Assembly: GCA_044507625.1 (NCBI GenBank) | Contig: JBIQJE010000001.1 | Location: forward strand, 62,001 to 126,000 | DNA: 64,000 nucleotides | Direction: 5' to 3' | From: Hyphomicrobium_A sp044507625 | GTDB lineage: Bacteria > Pseudomonadota > Alphaproteobacteria > Rhizobiales > Hyphomicrobiaceae | Shown: in pieces, positions 25,856 to 35,039 of the stretch | Position numbering within the stretch: the stretch's first letter is position 1 | Layout of the letters: every line of letters begins with the position of its first letter | Made by a program: the position numbers and the translations under genes | Notes under the pieces: model-generated | Told to the model about the DNA's origin: nothing | The model's database searches: none | Seen by the model: only the letters and a program-made list of their open reading frames with translations

Positions 25856-25880
25856 CGCAGCGACCCAATTCCCCGAAGGT

Positions 25881-26648
25881 TCAGGGCAGCGCCACCGTGG
25901 CGGAGAACACGAAGCGCTCATCGCACAGGTTGGTGCCGTTGCCCGTGTAGGCGAGGCACTCGCCGGCATTGAGATCGGTATCCCAATAGCGCAGATCGAA
26001 CGTCAGCTTATCGACCGCGAGCGAAAGGCCCGCGTTCCAGTAACCGTACGAGGTGCCGCCGTTATAATCGTCGACATAGCCGTAGAGGCCGGAGATCGAC
26101 GGATCGAAGACATGGAATTTCGGCAGGGCATAGGCGAGGCCGACCTCGTAGACGCCCCATTCCTTGTCCTTGTAGTCGGGCGAATAGTAAAACGTAGCGG
26201 TGCCGGTGAGCTTGTCGACGATCTCGCCACTGACACCCGCCTTGAGCTCGAGGATGTCGTAGCCGTTCCAGGCGCCCGGATAGTCGTAGTAGATCACGCC
26301 GAAATCGAACGTCGCCTTGCCCCAGGTGGGCTTGATGCCAGCGTAGAAGTCGGTTTCGATGTTGGCGTCTTTGTCGCTCGTCCAGTCGATCCCGGTCGCC
26401 CAGATACCGGCGTAGAAGATGCCGTACCCGATGCCGAACGAGCCTTGGATCGTGGGATCGTTGTCGGACTGCGACACGCCGCGGAAGACATAGTCCGAAG
26501 TGCCCGTCAGCGTGAAGGAGTAGGTGAACTCGCGCTCCGCTTTCGGCTCGTCCTTGAGACTGCCACCGGCAAAAGCGCTCCCGGTGAGAGCGAGAAATGC
26601 GAAACCCGCCACGCAACAAAGCTTACTGACTTTGCGAGACTCGGCCAT
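25881..26648 (-). CDS. TorF-type putative porin (TIGR02001 family), copy 3
   Basis: A 255-residue protein with signal peptide (LTGSAFAGG) and the block YSFTLTGTSDYVFRGVSQSDNDP, paralogous to the two genes at 3.6-5.6 kb. ATG 26648 is supported by GGGGGTAAG at good spacing; an in-frame start at 26684 is less likely. The upstream region carries a variant of the direct repeat found before mauF, so this copy may be the one tied to methylamine growth, for instance by letting substrate through the outer membrane. That link is inference. Confidence 0.85.
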   Translation of the reverse strand: MAESRKVSKLCCVAGFAFLALTGSAFAGGSLKDEPKAEREFTYSFTLTGTSDYVFRGVSQSDNDPTIQGSFGIGYGIFYAGIWATGIDWTSDKDANIETDFYAGIKPTWGKATFDFGVIYYDYPGAWNGYDILELKAGVSGEIVDKLTGTATFYYSPDYKDKEWGVYEVGLAYALPKFHVFDPSISGLYGYVDDYNGGTSYGYWNAGLSLAVDKLTFDLRYWDTDLNAGECLAYTGNGTNLCDERFVFSATVALP

Positions 26649-26718
26649 GATTGAACTTACCCCCGTACGCAACTGACCACTCAAAGCGCCGAACTCGTCT
26701 TCGCCGCAGGTACGGCTT

Positions 26719-26736
26719 TCTCGAACGCTTCTGAAA
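26719..26736 (-). promoter_or_regulatory. Variant direct-repeat site TCTCGAA-N4-TCTGAAA upstream of porin-like gene 3
   Basis: The first heptamer is identical to that at 25542 and the 11-bp spacing is kept, but the second heptamer has TGAAA in place of TTACA. It lies 71-88 bp before the ATG at 26648, a normal distance for an activator site. Confidence 0.4.
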
Positions 26737-27015
26737 TGTAGAGAAATCGTAAATGGAGCTTGTCACAAGCCGAATCACCACAACGTCGTGCCTCGCCGAC
26801 ACGCCGTAGCGCTAAAGCAACAGACCGTCGTTTTTGGCTATATATTCGCCAGTTTTCGCTGTGTTGCCGAGCACTGTCACGGTGCGCGGCGAAGGGTGGT
26901 CTGGGCATCTGCTCAAAATGTGTGCACACATGCCACGCCGTATCCCGGCGAATCCTTACAGGCCGTACAGAGTGGCTCGCGAGCCGCCAGACAAGCTGCG
27001 ATCATCGGACCTTCA
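26737..27015. other. Divergent intergenic region
   Basis: This region separates porin-like gene 3 from the plus-strand SDR gene. No gene is supported; an open frame from 26788 is only the N-terminal extension of the SDR frame. Confidence 0.4.
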
Positions 27016-27750
27016 ATGTCATACGCATCCCCGCAAACCGCACTCATCACCGGTGCCGCCCGCCGCATCGGCCGGGCCATCGCACTTGACCTCGCGGCAC
27101 ACGGATTGAGCGTCGGCGTCCACTATCGAAATTCGCGCGCTGAGGCTGAGGCACTCGCCGCCGAGATCACAGCGGCGGGTGGCAAGGCATCGGCGCTCGG
27201 TGGCGACCTCTCGAACTTCGAGGATGTGCAATCCCTCATCGGGCGCTGCACCGACGCGCTCGGCCAGCCGACCTGCCTCGTGAACAATGCATCCGAGTTC
27301 TTTCTCGACACCATCGGCTCGGTAACTTCGGCGGGCTGGGATACCCACCTCGACATCAATCTCAAGGCGCCCGTCTTCCTTGCCCAGGCGCTCTACACCA
27401 GCCTCCCCGAGGGCGTCGAAGGCAACGTGATCAACATCATCGATCAGCGCGTATGGCGCCCGACGCCCGATTTCTTCTCCTACACGATCTCCAAGGCCGG
27501 GCTCTGGACGGCGACGCAGACGCTCGCGCAGGCCATGGCACCGCGTGTGCGCGTCAATGCCATCGGTCCCGGCCCCGTGCTCCAGAGCATCCACCAGACC
27601 GCGGACGACTTTGCCACCGAGCGCCAGTCGACGTTGCTCGGGCGCGGCCCGACGTTGGGTGAGATCGCCGCCGCGGTGCGCTTCATTCTCGCAACGCCCT
27701 CGATGACGGGCCAGATGATCGCGCTCGATGGCGGACAGCATCTGTCGTAG
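27016..27750 (+). CDS. Short-chain dehydrogenase, FolM/pteridine-reductase-like
   Basis: A 244-residue Rossmann-fold protein. The motifs are TGAARRIGRAIA (nucleotide binding; the Arg-Arg pair favours NADPH), NNASEF, and the catalytic Tyr/Lys in SYTISKAG. The TGAARRIG form and length point to the pteridine reductase/dihydromonapterin reductase group. ATG 27016 gives the normal SDR N-terminus; a longer open frame starts at 26788 without support. Its role is probably pterin or folate reduction, relevant in a C1-using organism, though the substrate is not proven by sequence. Confidence 0.8.
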   Translation: MSYASPQTALITGAARRIGRAIALDLAAHGLSVGVHYRNSRAEAEALAAEITAAGGKASALGGDLSNFEDVQSLIGRCTDALGQPTCLVNNASEFFLDTIGSVTSAGWDTHLDINLKAPVFLAQALYTSLPEGVEGNVINIIDQRVWRPTPDFFSYTISKAGLWTATQTLAQAMAPRVRVNAIGPGPVLQSIHQTADDFATERQSTLLGRGPTLGEIAAAVRFILATPSMTGQMIALDGGQHLS

Positions 27751-27986
27751 CGCGCCGGCGCATTAACACGGCCGCGCGCTAACGTTACCCGCGAAGTCGT
27801 AATGCTCAGCGCCACAATTCCGCTCGGCCAAGCCCTCACTGCCGCCCAATTAGTGCGGCTTTGTTGCGGACAACGGGGGAGCGCGCGATTCGTAAACCAT
27901 CCATTAACGTTAAGCCTTTAATGACGTTTGATGGTTTCGTCGGGCGCTCAAAAAACAACATGCGCCGCGTTTGGACGGGTGTTCTC

Positions 27987-29306
27987 ATGACGAGAATCTT
28001 CGGAGCATCGATTACCTTTGCTCTCGTAGCGCTTTGCGCGCCAGCCTTTGCGGCTGATCTGCCGGAAGTCAAAGTCACGGCGAGCAACACGGTGCCCGAA
28101 TGCGCCACGCCAGGCCGGCTGACCGCCTACCTCAAGGCGCGCAATCCACGTCTCAATGCCCGCTTCGAAGAACTCGCCACCCTCTACATGCGCCACGGCG
28201 AAGCGCTCGGCATCCGCTGGGATGTCGCCTTCTTCCAGATGATCCTCGAGACCGGCGCGCTGCGCTTCACCGGCGATGTCCGCCCCGACCAGAACAACTT
28301 CGCCGGCCTCGGCGCATCGGGCGGCGGTGCCCACGGCGAGCGCTTCGCCGACATTTCCAGCGGTGTCAAAGCCCACCTGCAGCATCTGCTGATGTATGCA
28401 GGCGAGCACATCGATGATCCCGTCGCCGAGCGCACGCGCAAGGTTCAGGAATGGGGTGTGCTCACCAAGTGGCAGCAGTCCATCCGCGGCCCGATGACCT
28501 ACACGCTCGTTGCGAGGCAATGGGCGCCGACCTCGCGCAATTACGTGCGGGACATCACCGCCATCAGCGACGACTTCTATTCCAACTATTGCAACGCCAG
28601 CGATCCCAACCCCGGCATGGTTCAGGAAGCCCGCCGAGGCTCTGCGGGAGGCAAAACGCAGGTTGCGGCCGCCGCACCGACGGCGGACGCGGCCGGCAGC
28701 TCCGGCGCCGAGATCGCCAAGCGCAACATTGAGGAAGAGCGCAAGCAAGGTGCGCCGCTGCGCAGTCTAGGGGCCAACATGCTGGCGTCTTCGGTGAGCA
28801 GCAGCGCAAGCGCGGAACCGCTCGACGACGCCCCGCCCGTAACGCTTCTCAATTCGAATCCGGGTGCGGCGGCCCCTGCCGCAGGCGCAACCGCAAACCC
28901 CAAAGCTGCAAGCGCCACGAAAGCCGTCGCAAAGGCGGATGCGAAAGCGGATGCAAAGGGCGCGACAAAAACCGCACCGAGTAGCGATGCCAAATCCGCG
29001 CAAAAATCCGCGGACGTCCAGACGGCAGCGCTCGGCAGCGCCGCCACGCAGATGAAAACGCCGTCCGCCAAGTCGTCGAAGTGCAAGGTGTGGACCGCGA
29101 GCTACGGCGGCCAGCGCGCCGTCATCATCAAGGCCACCGGCAACGGCACCGTGAACTACACCGTTCTCGATGTCACCGAAGCCAATGAGAAGCGCGAGAT
29201 CGACGCCTATATCGCGGCCTACGCCAAGGGCGGCGAGAAGCTCGCTTCGTTCCCCAGTCAGACCAAAGCGCTAAGCCGCGCGTTCGAACTGTGCCCGGAA
29301 GGCTAG
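27987..29306 (+). CDS. Glucosaminidase-domain exported protein, tandem copy 1
   Basis: A 439-residue protein with a 22-residue signal peptide ending PAFAAD. The N-terminal domain (about 30-210) has FFQMILETGALRF with a likely catalytic Glu, and QNNFAGLGA, a pattern of mannosyl-glycoprotein endo-beta-N-acetylglucosaminidase/glucosaminidase-type murein hydrolases. A long Ala/Lys-rich linker follows, and a C-terminal domain of about 75 residues with two cysteines (CKVWTASYGGQ to ELCPEG). ATG 27960 is an alternative start. It precedes a paralogue by about 90 bp. The role is inferred as peptidoglycan remodelling. Confidence 0.75.
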   Translation: MTRIFGASITFALVALCAPAFAADLPEVKVTASNTVPECATPGRLTAYLKARNPRLNARFEELATLYMRHGEALGIRWDVAFFQMILETGALRFTGDVRPDQNNFAGLGASGGGAHGERFADISSGVKAHLQHLLMYAGEHIDDPVAERTRKVQEWGVLTKWQQSIRGPMTYTLVARQWAPTSRNYVRDITAISDDFYSNYCNASDPNPGMVQEARRGSAGGKTQVAAAAPTADAAGSSGAEIAKRNIEEERKQGAPLRSLGANMLASSVSSSASAEPLDDAPPVTLLNSNPGAAAPAAGATANPKAASATKAVAKADAKADAKGATKTAPSSDAKSAQKSADVQTAALGSAATQMKTPSAKSSKCKVWTASYGGQRAVIIKATGNGTVNYTVLDVTEANEKREIDAYIAAYAKGGEKLASFPSQTKALSRAFELCPEG

Positions 29307-29393
29307 GCGATGTCGGGCGCGGCTGTCTCCGCCGACGCTAGATCACTCCCGCTGCCGACCGGTTACGACATTCGTGTAAGTGTAAAGAGCGCC

Positions 29394-30947
29394 ATGGTGA
29401 CCCCATTGCCGGCGACCGAACGGGTCCGCTCCGCGGGCACGTTTCCGCGATCCGCAGCAGCCATATTGATCCTTCTGGGCTGCATCACGGGCGCCGAGGC
29501 CGCGCCACCCCGTATCCGTACGGACGCCGGAAACGCCGTGCCGCGCTGCGTGACACCCCAGCGCCTCATGGCTTTCCTCAAGACGCGGAATGCGAGCCTC
29601 GATCCGCGCTTCGCCAATATCGCCAGCTTCTACAAGAAGTACGGCGAGACCTGGAACGTGCGTTGGGACTACGCCTTCTTCCAGATGGCCTTGGAGACGA
29701 ACTTCCTCACCTATCGCCGCGGTGATGGCCGCTGGGGCGACGTCGACCCCAAGCAGAACAACTTCGCCGGTCTCGGCACCACGGGCGGCGGCGTCCCCGG
29801 TGACAGCTATCCCGATGTCGGCACCGGCGTGCTGGCGCAGATCCAGCACCTCGTTGTCTATTCGGGCGAGCGCATCGCCAACCCCGTCGGCGCACGCACG
29901 CGCCTGAAGCAAGACGACATCCTCGCCGCCATGGCATCGAAGAAGGGCCGCACCACATTTGGCGACCTAGCGCGCCGCTGGGCCGCCGACCGCAACTACG
30001 GCAGCTCGATCGAATGGGTCGCAACCAGCTTCCGCCAGTCTTATTGCAAAGGTGGCGGCACCATCGCAGATGCGGCTGAAGAAACCGCACCGGCCGCCGC
30101 GCCGAACCGCACCGCAACCGCGCAGGTCGATGCCCGCAAGGTGAAGACCGCGCGCGCCAACCTCGGCGGACCGGTCGCGGAGAGCCAGCCTGCGCCGCCG
30201 CCACGCTCGCCTGTGCGGACCGTTTGGTCCGCGTCCGACCAGGGCAACGGCGCACTGCGCACCGCCGTCGCCGAGACGCCCGCTACAGAACCGGCCCCCA
30301 AGGCGCCGGCGAGCCGGACCGTTCCGGCGCCGACGCGCAAGCCGGCCGTCGTTGCACGCATCGATGGCTCGTCTTCCGGCGATCGTGTCGTCGTCGCCGA
30401 GCAGATGATCCAGACCGGCGAAGAGCCGCGGCCGATGTTGCAAGTCGCCACCGCCGCGGCGGCGGCAATCGACCCATCCGCTTCCGAGGCGGCGACGTCG
30501 ATACCGTCCGTATCTGGGCCCCCGGCATCCGTCCCACCTGCATCCGCAACGGACACCACAACGCAAGATGCAGCCACATCCCGGCTGGCCGCATTCGCGT
30601 TCGCGGCCGGCATGGCGACGAACCCTAAATCACAGCCGCCGTCCGCGGGCAAAGCAGCGCCATCGACCGCCAACACATCGGCCTGCCGTATCACGAGCGC
30701 CAGCTACGGCGGCAAGAAAGCCCTGCTGATCCGTACCGGAACAGCACCAGCCGAGCGCTACACGGTGCTCACCGTGCTCGAAGGCTTCGAGAAGTCGATG
30801 CTTGCCAACTACCTGAAGGCGCATGCCCCCGCGGGCGAAAGCCTCGGCGAGTTCGCAACCCGCGAGGATGCGCTCCAAAAGGCGAAAGAGCTTTGCCCGG
30901 GCGGCGTCACCGCCTCGCCACGCAACGCCGGCGTACGCACAGGTTGA
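29394..30947 (+). CDS. Glucosaminidase-domain exported protein, tandem copy 2
   Basis: A 517-residue paralogue of the preceding gene with the same domain order: signal peptide (LILLGCITGAEA), glucosaminidase-like domain (FFQMALETNFLTYR, QNNFAGLGTTGGG), a disordered Ala/Pro/Thr linker, and the C-terminal module CRITSASYGGKKALLIR to ELCPGG. ATG 29394 is chosen because the signal peptide begins there; the frame is open from 29310. The linker has diverged strongly while both end domains are conserved, which suggests the C-terminal module is functional, perhaps in substrate or partner binding. Confidence 0.75.
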   Translation: MVTPLPATERVRSAGTFPRSAAAILILLGCITGAEAAPPRIRTDAGNAVPRCVTPQRLMAFLKTRNASLDPRFANIASFYKKYGETWNVRWDYAFFQMALETNFLTYRRGDGRWGDVDPKQNNFAGLGTTGGGVPGDSYPDVGTGVLAQIQHLVVYSGERIANPVGARTRLKQDDILAAMASKKGRTTFGDLARRWAADRNYGSSIEWVATSFRQSYCKGGGTIADAAEETAPAAAPNRTATAQVDARKVKTARANLGGPVAESQPAPPPRSPVRTVWSASDQGNGALRTAVAETPATEPAPKAPASRTVPAPTRKPAVVARIDGSSSGDRVVVAEQMIQTGEEPRPMLQVATAAAAAIDPSASEAATSIPSVSGPPASVPPASATDTTTQDAATSRLAAFAFAAGMATNPKSQPPSAGKAAPSTANTSACRITSASYGGKKALLIRTGTAPAERYTVLTVLEGFEKSMLANYLKAHAPAGESLGEFATREDALQKAKELCPGGVTASPRNAGVRTG

Positions 30948-31072
30948 AGCGCGCAAACGCAAAGTGTGCCGCAGTTCCGCGCTTGCCTGGAAGCCTACGC
31001 CCCAAGACCGTCCACACCGCACGGCGACACACCGCGCCAATGCAACGGCGCGCCGCCTGTCCTGTGCGGTAT

Positions 31073-32218
31073 TCAGTTGCTCGCCACGGCGTCGGCGAGA
31101 TGCATGTCGTTGCCGCGCCAGTTGAACGAGTTGCCGAGCCACGCCTGCATCCACAGAACCGGCAGCATCACGTCACGCGCAATCCACGCGAGCGGCGCCC
31201 GCCAAGAGAGATGCCACCCTGCCGCGCAAGCGAGCATGGCCTCACAGCCATACCAGGCGGCCCCCAAAGCGGCCGCGGCGGAAAGACCGGAGAACTCAAA
31301 TCCCTCAGCAGCAATGAAAGTCGCCAGGAGCGGCGCGGCGCTGCCCGAGAGGAGCTCCGGCAGGAAGAACACCGGGAAGGTCGCACGGCGAAGCCTCGCC
31401 CAGCGCACCTGGCGCGACCAGATTTGCGCCGCAGTGCGCGCGCCCAGCGGCTGACCGAAGGCACGATCGACGAGACGCACACGCTTGCCGGCTCGGCGCA
31501 CGACCTTGGTCGCCGCCGCATCTTCGGCAATCTCCGAACCCAGAGCGCAAATCCCGCCAGCGCGCTCGAGATCCGCGCGGCGCCATAGCATCGTCTTGCC
31601 CTGCGCAAAGCCGAGGCCGAGCGTATCTGCCGCGTACTGCCAGCGCGCCTGATACGTATTGAGGAAGGCGCATTCGACCTCCGCCCAGAAGCCGCTCGGC
31701 ATGCAGCCGATGGGCGGCGCGCATAGCAGTCCCGTTTCCGCGCGCCAGCCCGCGAGTAGCCGTTGTATATAGTCGGCCGGCATGAGCACGTTGCTGTCGG
31801 CCATCACGACCCAGTCGTGACGTGCAGCGCGCCAGCCCTTGATGAGATTGTTGAGCTTCGGATTTGACGTGAGACTGTCGCGGCCGATGAGAAGCTTGGC
31901 ATCCACGTGCGGGTGCTCCGTCATCAGGCGGCGAATAACCGGCACGACCGGATCGTCGGCGTCCTCGCAGCACAGGATCAGCTCGTAGCGCCCATAGGCG
32001 AGTGCGAACCCCGAACGCAGCGTCAGCGCGTCATGAGGATCGAGGCCACGCACGGGCCGCAACACGCTGACGGGCGGCATCACCGAAACCGGAACATCGG
32101 GAAACGGCGCGGCCGCGGCGCCACGACGGGCACGATAGGCGACGAGCAGCGTGCTGGCGAAGTGTAGGAGCGTGGCGAGACCGGCGAATACCGCGCAGCC
32201 CCAGGCAATCTCGTTCAT
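31073..32218 (-). CDS. Glycosyltransferase, GT21/ceramide-glucosyltransferase-like (HpnI-like)
   Basis: A 381-residue family 2-type membrane glycosyltransferase: N-terminal helix, the nucleotide-sugar domain with PPVSVLRPVRGLDP, the ADSNVLMP metal-binding motif, an acceptor Asp in the SEIAEDAAATK region, and RQVRWARLRR (the QxxRW-type motif), then C-terminal helices. This set is typical of bacterial ceramide glucosyltransferase-like enzymes, including HpnI of hopanoid synthesis. No other hopanoid gene lies in the window, so the acceptor lipid is uncertain. Confidence 0.75.
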   Translation of the reverse strand: MNEIAWGCAVFAGLATLLHFASTLLVAYRARRGAAAAPFPDVPVSVMPPVSVLRPVRGLDPHDALTLRSGFALAYGRYELILCCEDADDPVVPVIRRLMTEHPHVDAKLLIGRDSLTSNPKLNNLIKGWRAARHDWVVMADSNVLMPADYIQRLLAGWRAETGLLCAPPIGCMPSGFWAEVECAFLNTYQARWQYAADTLGLGFAQGKTMLWRRADLERAGGICALGSEIAEDAAATKVVRRAGKRVRLVDRAFGQPLGARTAAQIWSRQVRWARLRRATFPVFFLPELLSGSAAPLLATFIAAEGFEFSGLSAAAALGAAWYGCEAMLACAAGWHLSWRAPLAWIARDVMLPVLWMQAWLGNSFNWRGNDMHLADAVASN

Positions 32219-32362
32219 CGGCGACCTTGCGCAACAGAGCTATTGCGCAAAGTCTTTCATCGGAATCCGTGACACGTTGATGACACCTGGGCCCTGGCGC
32301 GACAACCGGCAGCGCCAAACGCCGCGCAGTGGTTAGCGCGCCCCTCCTCGCCGGAGAGCCTG

Positions 32363-33343
32363 CTACTGCGCCGGCGCGAGATACTTGAGGGCAACGTTCG
32401 ACAGCGCACCGCCCACGACGCACGGCACGCCCATATAGACCTGGCCCATCACACCGGCGGCCACGCAGCCCAGCGCGAACACCGTCTGGCCGGCTTGACC
32501 CCACCAGCTGAAGTTACGCGCGTTTTCGGGACCCTTGGTCTTGAGCTCCTCGATGGAGGTGAGCGCCTCCTTGCGGATCTGCGCGAGTTCGAACGTCTCC
32601 GCCCCCTCGATCACCTCCGTGAGCGGAACCGAAACGCTGTCCGGCTGGCGGGGCAGTGAGGTCTTGAGATAGCCCAGCAGATCGTGGTCCTTGGAGGCGT
32701 TCTGCGCCAGCGTCCACTTCACCATCGAGCCGATGGTGAGCTTCTCGATATCGTTCTTCTCGCGTGACCACGCGAGCGCCTGCACAAGTCGCTGGATGGG
32801 CTCGGCGGAGCCGGTCGCGAAGTAGTAGCCCCAGTTGGCATCGACTGCGATGGGGCTCTCGAGCGTCAGGTCGCGCAGCACCGGCAGCTTGCCGTAAAGG
32901 TAGCGTTCGATGATGACCTTGCGCGCGGGCATGCGCTCGACGAACTTGCCCATGAGCTCTTTCCAGTCGGCGAGACCGGAATAGGCGATGGCCTTGACGA
33001 TCACGACCTGATCGGGCGGTGGCATCGGGAACATCTCGGTGATGAGCTGCTCGGCCATCTCCGGATTGGAGCCGATAACGCCGGCGATGAACCCGACATA
33101 GATGCCGGCCTGCTCGATTTCCTTGAACTGGCCCTGCTCGCGCATCGCCTTGAAGGCAGCGGGCAAACGCTCCGGCGTGGGATTGTTGCGGTAGTCGTTG
33201 ATCCACCCGAGCACCATCTCGGTACGGGTGAACGGCGGATATTCCACCTTCTTCTTTTTCTTCGCGGCATCGGCGCCGCCCGGGAGCGCGATCGCAATCA
33301 GCACTACAAGTAGTGACGCAGCGATACGCAGGAACTGACGCAT
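32363..33343 (-). CDS. Conserved exported protein of unknown function
   Basis: A protein of about 326 residues with a signal peptide (LLVVLIAIALPGGADA), a Lys-rich patch right after cleavage, and an all-helical body reminiscent of HEAT/TPR-like packing, with a hydrophobic segment near the C-terminus (FALGCVAAGVMGQVYMGVPCVVGGAL). ATG 33343 is the more natural start for the signal peptide; GTG 33361 is six codons upstream. I recognise no domain. It stands between the glycosyltransferase and quinone oxidoreductase genes. Confidence 0.7.
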   Translation of the reverse strand: MRQFLRIAASLLVVLIAIALPGGADAAKKKKKVEYPPFTRTEMVLGWINDYRNNPTPERLPAAFKAMREQGQFKEIEQAGIYVGFIAGVIGSNPEMAEQLITEMFPMPPPDQVVIVKAIAYSGLADWKELMGKFVERMPARKVIIERYLYGKLPVLRDLTLESPIAVDANWGYYFATGSAEPIQRLVQALAWSREKNDIEKLTIGSMVKWTLAQNASKDHDLLGYLKTSLPRQPDSVSVPLTEVIEGAETFELAQIRKEALTSIEELKTKGPENARNFSWWGQAGQTVFALGCVAAGVMGQVYMGVPCVVGGALSNVALKYLAPAQ

Positions 33344-33568
33344 AAATAAGCCCATCTGCACCCTCAGAGCGCATCCTTCCCGGCAATTGCGGCCTTTCCC
33401 AGCTCACCCCGAGCAGGGCATCACAAGAGAAAACCGCGTATTGTCAATTTGATGGCAGCGCCCCTCCGCCTCCGGCAGATCGAAGGCGGCCCGCTTCCCC
33501 CAGCGTCGCGGTCGGGATGCTGCGCGGCAAACCCGCTCCCATCCAATCCGCACCGCATATCGAAGCGG

Positions 33569-34564
33569 CTAAACGGTTAATACAATCTTGCCGATGTGCG
33601 CATCGTCCATGCGCGCATGCGCTGCGGCTGCGTCGCGCAGCGGGAACGTGCGATCTATGACGACCTTCACCCGGCCATCGGCAACGAGCGGCAGCGCCTT
33701 ATCTTCCACCTGTCGTGCGATGGCAGCTTTCACCTCCGCTGGGCGGATGCGCAGCGTCGATCCGGTCAATGTGAGACGCTTCAGCATGACGCGCATCATG
33801 TCGATCGTCACCTTCGATCCGCCCTGGAACGCGATGTTGACGAGGCGTCCATCGTCCGCGAGCGAGCGGATGTTGCGTTCGACATAGTCGCCGCCGATCA
33901 TGTCGAGAATGACGTCGACCCCGCGCCCGCCCGTTTCCGCCTTCACCGCCTCGACGAAATCTTCGGTTTTATAGTCGACTGCGCGCACGGCCCCGAGGTC
34001 GCGGCACACGGCGCATTTCTCCGGCGAGCCGGCAGTCGTGATGACTTTCGCGCCGAACGCCGTAGCGAGTTGTATCGCGGCCGTACCGATGCCGCTCGTT
34101 CCTCCGTGCACGAGGAACCAATTGCCCGCCTTGAGACCGCCGCGCTCGAACACGTTGTGCCAGACGGTGAAGAAGCCTTCGGGGATCGCGGCGGCATCGA
34201 CCATCGACACGCCGGCCGGGATCGGCAGGCAGGAGCCTTCCTCCGCGAGGCAGTATTCCGCGTAACCGCCGCCGTTCACCAGTGCCATCGCCTTGGCACC
34301 GACGGCAAAGCGCGAAGCTTCGGGCCCGACGGCGGCCACTTCGCCGGCAACCTCCAGCCCCGGAATTTCAGAATGTCCCTTCGGCGCGGGGTAGAGGCCG
34401 AGCCGCTGCATCACATCGGGACGATTGACGCCGGCCGCCGCCACCTTGATCAGAACCTGGCCGCGGCCCGCCGCCGGAACCGGCAAGGTGGCCGGCTGCA
34501 GCGCCTCTGGCCCACCCTTCCCCTCGATGGCGATCGCGGTCATGGTCTGCGGCAGTGCGGTCAT
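33569..34564 (-). CDS. NAD(P)H quinone oxidoreductase, zinc-independent ADH family (PIG3-like)
   Basis: A 331-residue medium-chain dehydrogenase/reductase lacking the zinc ligands of alcohol dehydrogenases. Features are KVAAAGVNRPDVMQRLGLYP (substrate domain), HGGTSGIGTAAIQLATAFGA (nucleotide binding) and GGDYVERNIRSL. This matches the quinone oxidoreductase subgroup that reduces quinones or enones with NADPH. ATG 34564 (MTALPQTM) fits family length; the frame is open further upstream to 34693. It is divergent from the small DUF1192 gene. Confidence 0.85.
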   Translation of the reverse strand: MTALPQTMTAIAIEGKGGPEALQPATLPVPAAGRGQVLIKVAAAGVNRPDVMQRLGLYPAPKGHSEIPGLEVAGEVAAVGPEASRFAVGAKAMALVNGGGYAEYCLAEEGSCLPIPAGVSMVDAAAIPEGFFTVWHNVFERGGLKAGNWFLVHGGTSGIGTAAIQLATAFGAKVITTAGSPEKCAVCRDLGAVRAVDYKTEDFVEAVKAETGGRGVDVILDMIGGDYVERNIRSLADDGRLVNIAFQGGSKVTIDMMRVMLKRLTLTGSTLRIRPAEVKAAIARQVEDKALPLVADGRVKVVIDRTFPLRDAAAAHARMDDAHIGKIVLTV

Positions 34565-34713
34565 GGCTATAGCGTCCCTTCTCTGGCTTGCGGTTCTGAT
34601 GCCCGAGCGCGCCCGGCGATACAAGCCGCGCGTCGGCGCACACGCGACGGGTTGCCCGCGCGTCAGGTATCGCGCAGACTCGCGAGCGGGCAAATGAACG
34701 CCGCGGAGCCGCC

Positions 34714-34905
34714 ATGGATTGGGATGACATCGTGCCGAAATCGCCCAAGACCGGGCCCGTGATCGGCGAAAGTCTCGAGACGCTGTCGGTCGCCGAGCTC
34801 GAAGCCCGCATCCGTGCGCTCGAAGCGGAGATTGCGCGCGTGAAGACCGAGCTCGAAGCCAAGCGCCGCCATGAAGAGGCTGCGAGCGCGCTTTTCAAGA
34901 AGTAA
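34714..34905 (+). CDS. DUF1192 small coiled-coil protein
   Basis: A 63-residue protein starting MDWDDIVPK, with the family signature ESLETLSVAELEARI followed by a heptad-rich helix (IRALEAEIARVKTELEAKRR). DUF1192 is widespread in Alphaproteobacteria next to the quinone oxidoreductase gene, as here. Its function is unknown; a short coiled coil suggests a protein-binding role. Confidence 0.85.
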   Translation: MDWDDIVPKSPKTGPVIGESLETLSVAELEARIRALEAEIARVKTELEAKRRHEEAASALFKK

Positions 34906-35039
34906 ACGGACACGGCCCAACGCGCTTAAACACCGGCTACGCACGCTGCACACCGCACGCTTTGATCCTCCGCAATCGTGATGAGGCACCTCGCCACGAT
35001 TTCTTCACCCTTAACTCTTCGTTAGGCTTAGTCCGCTAA

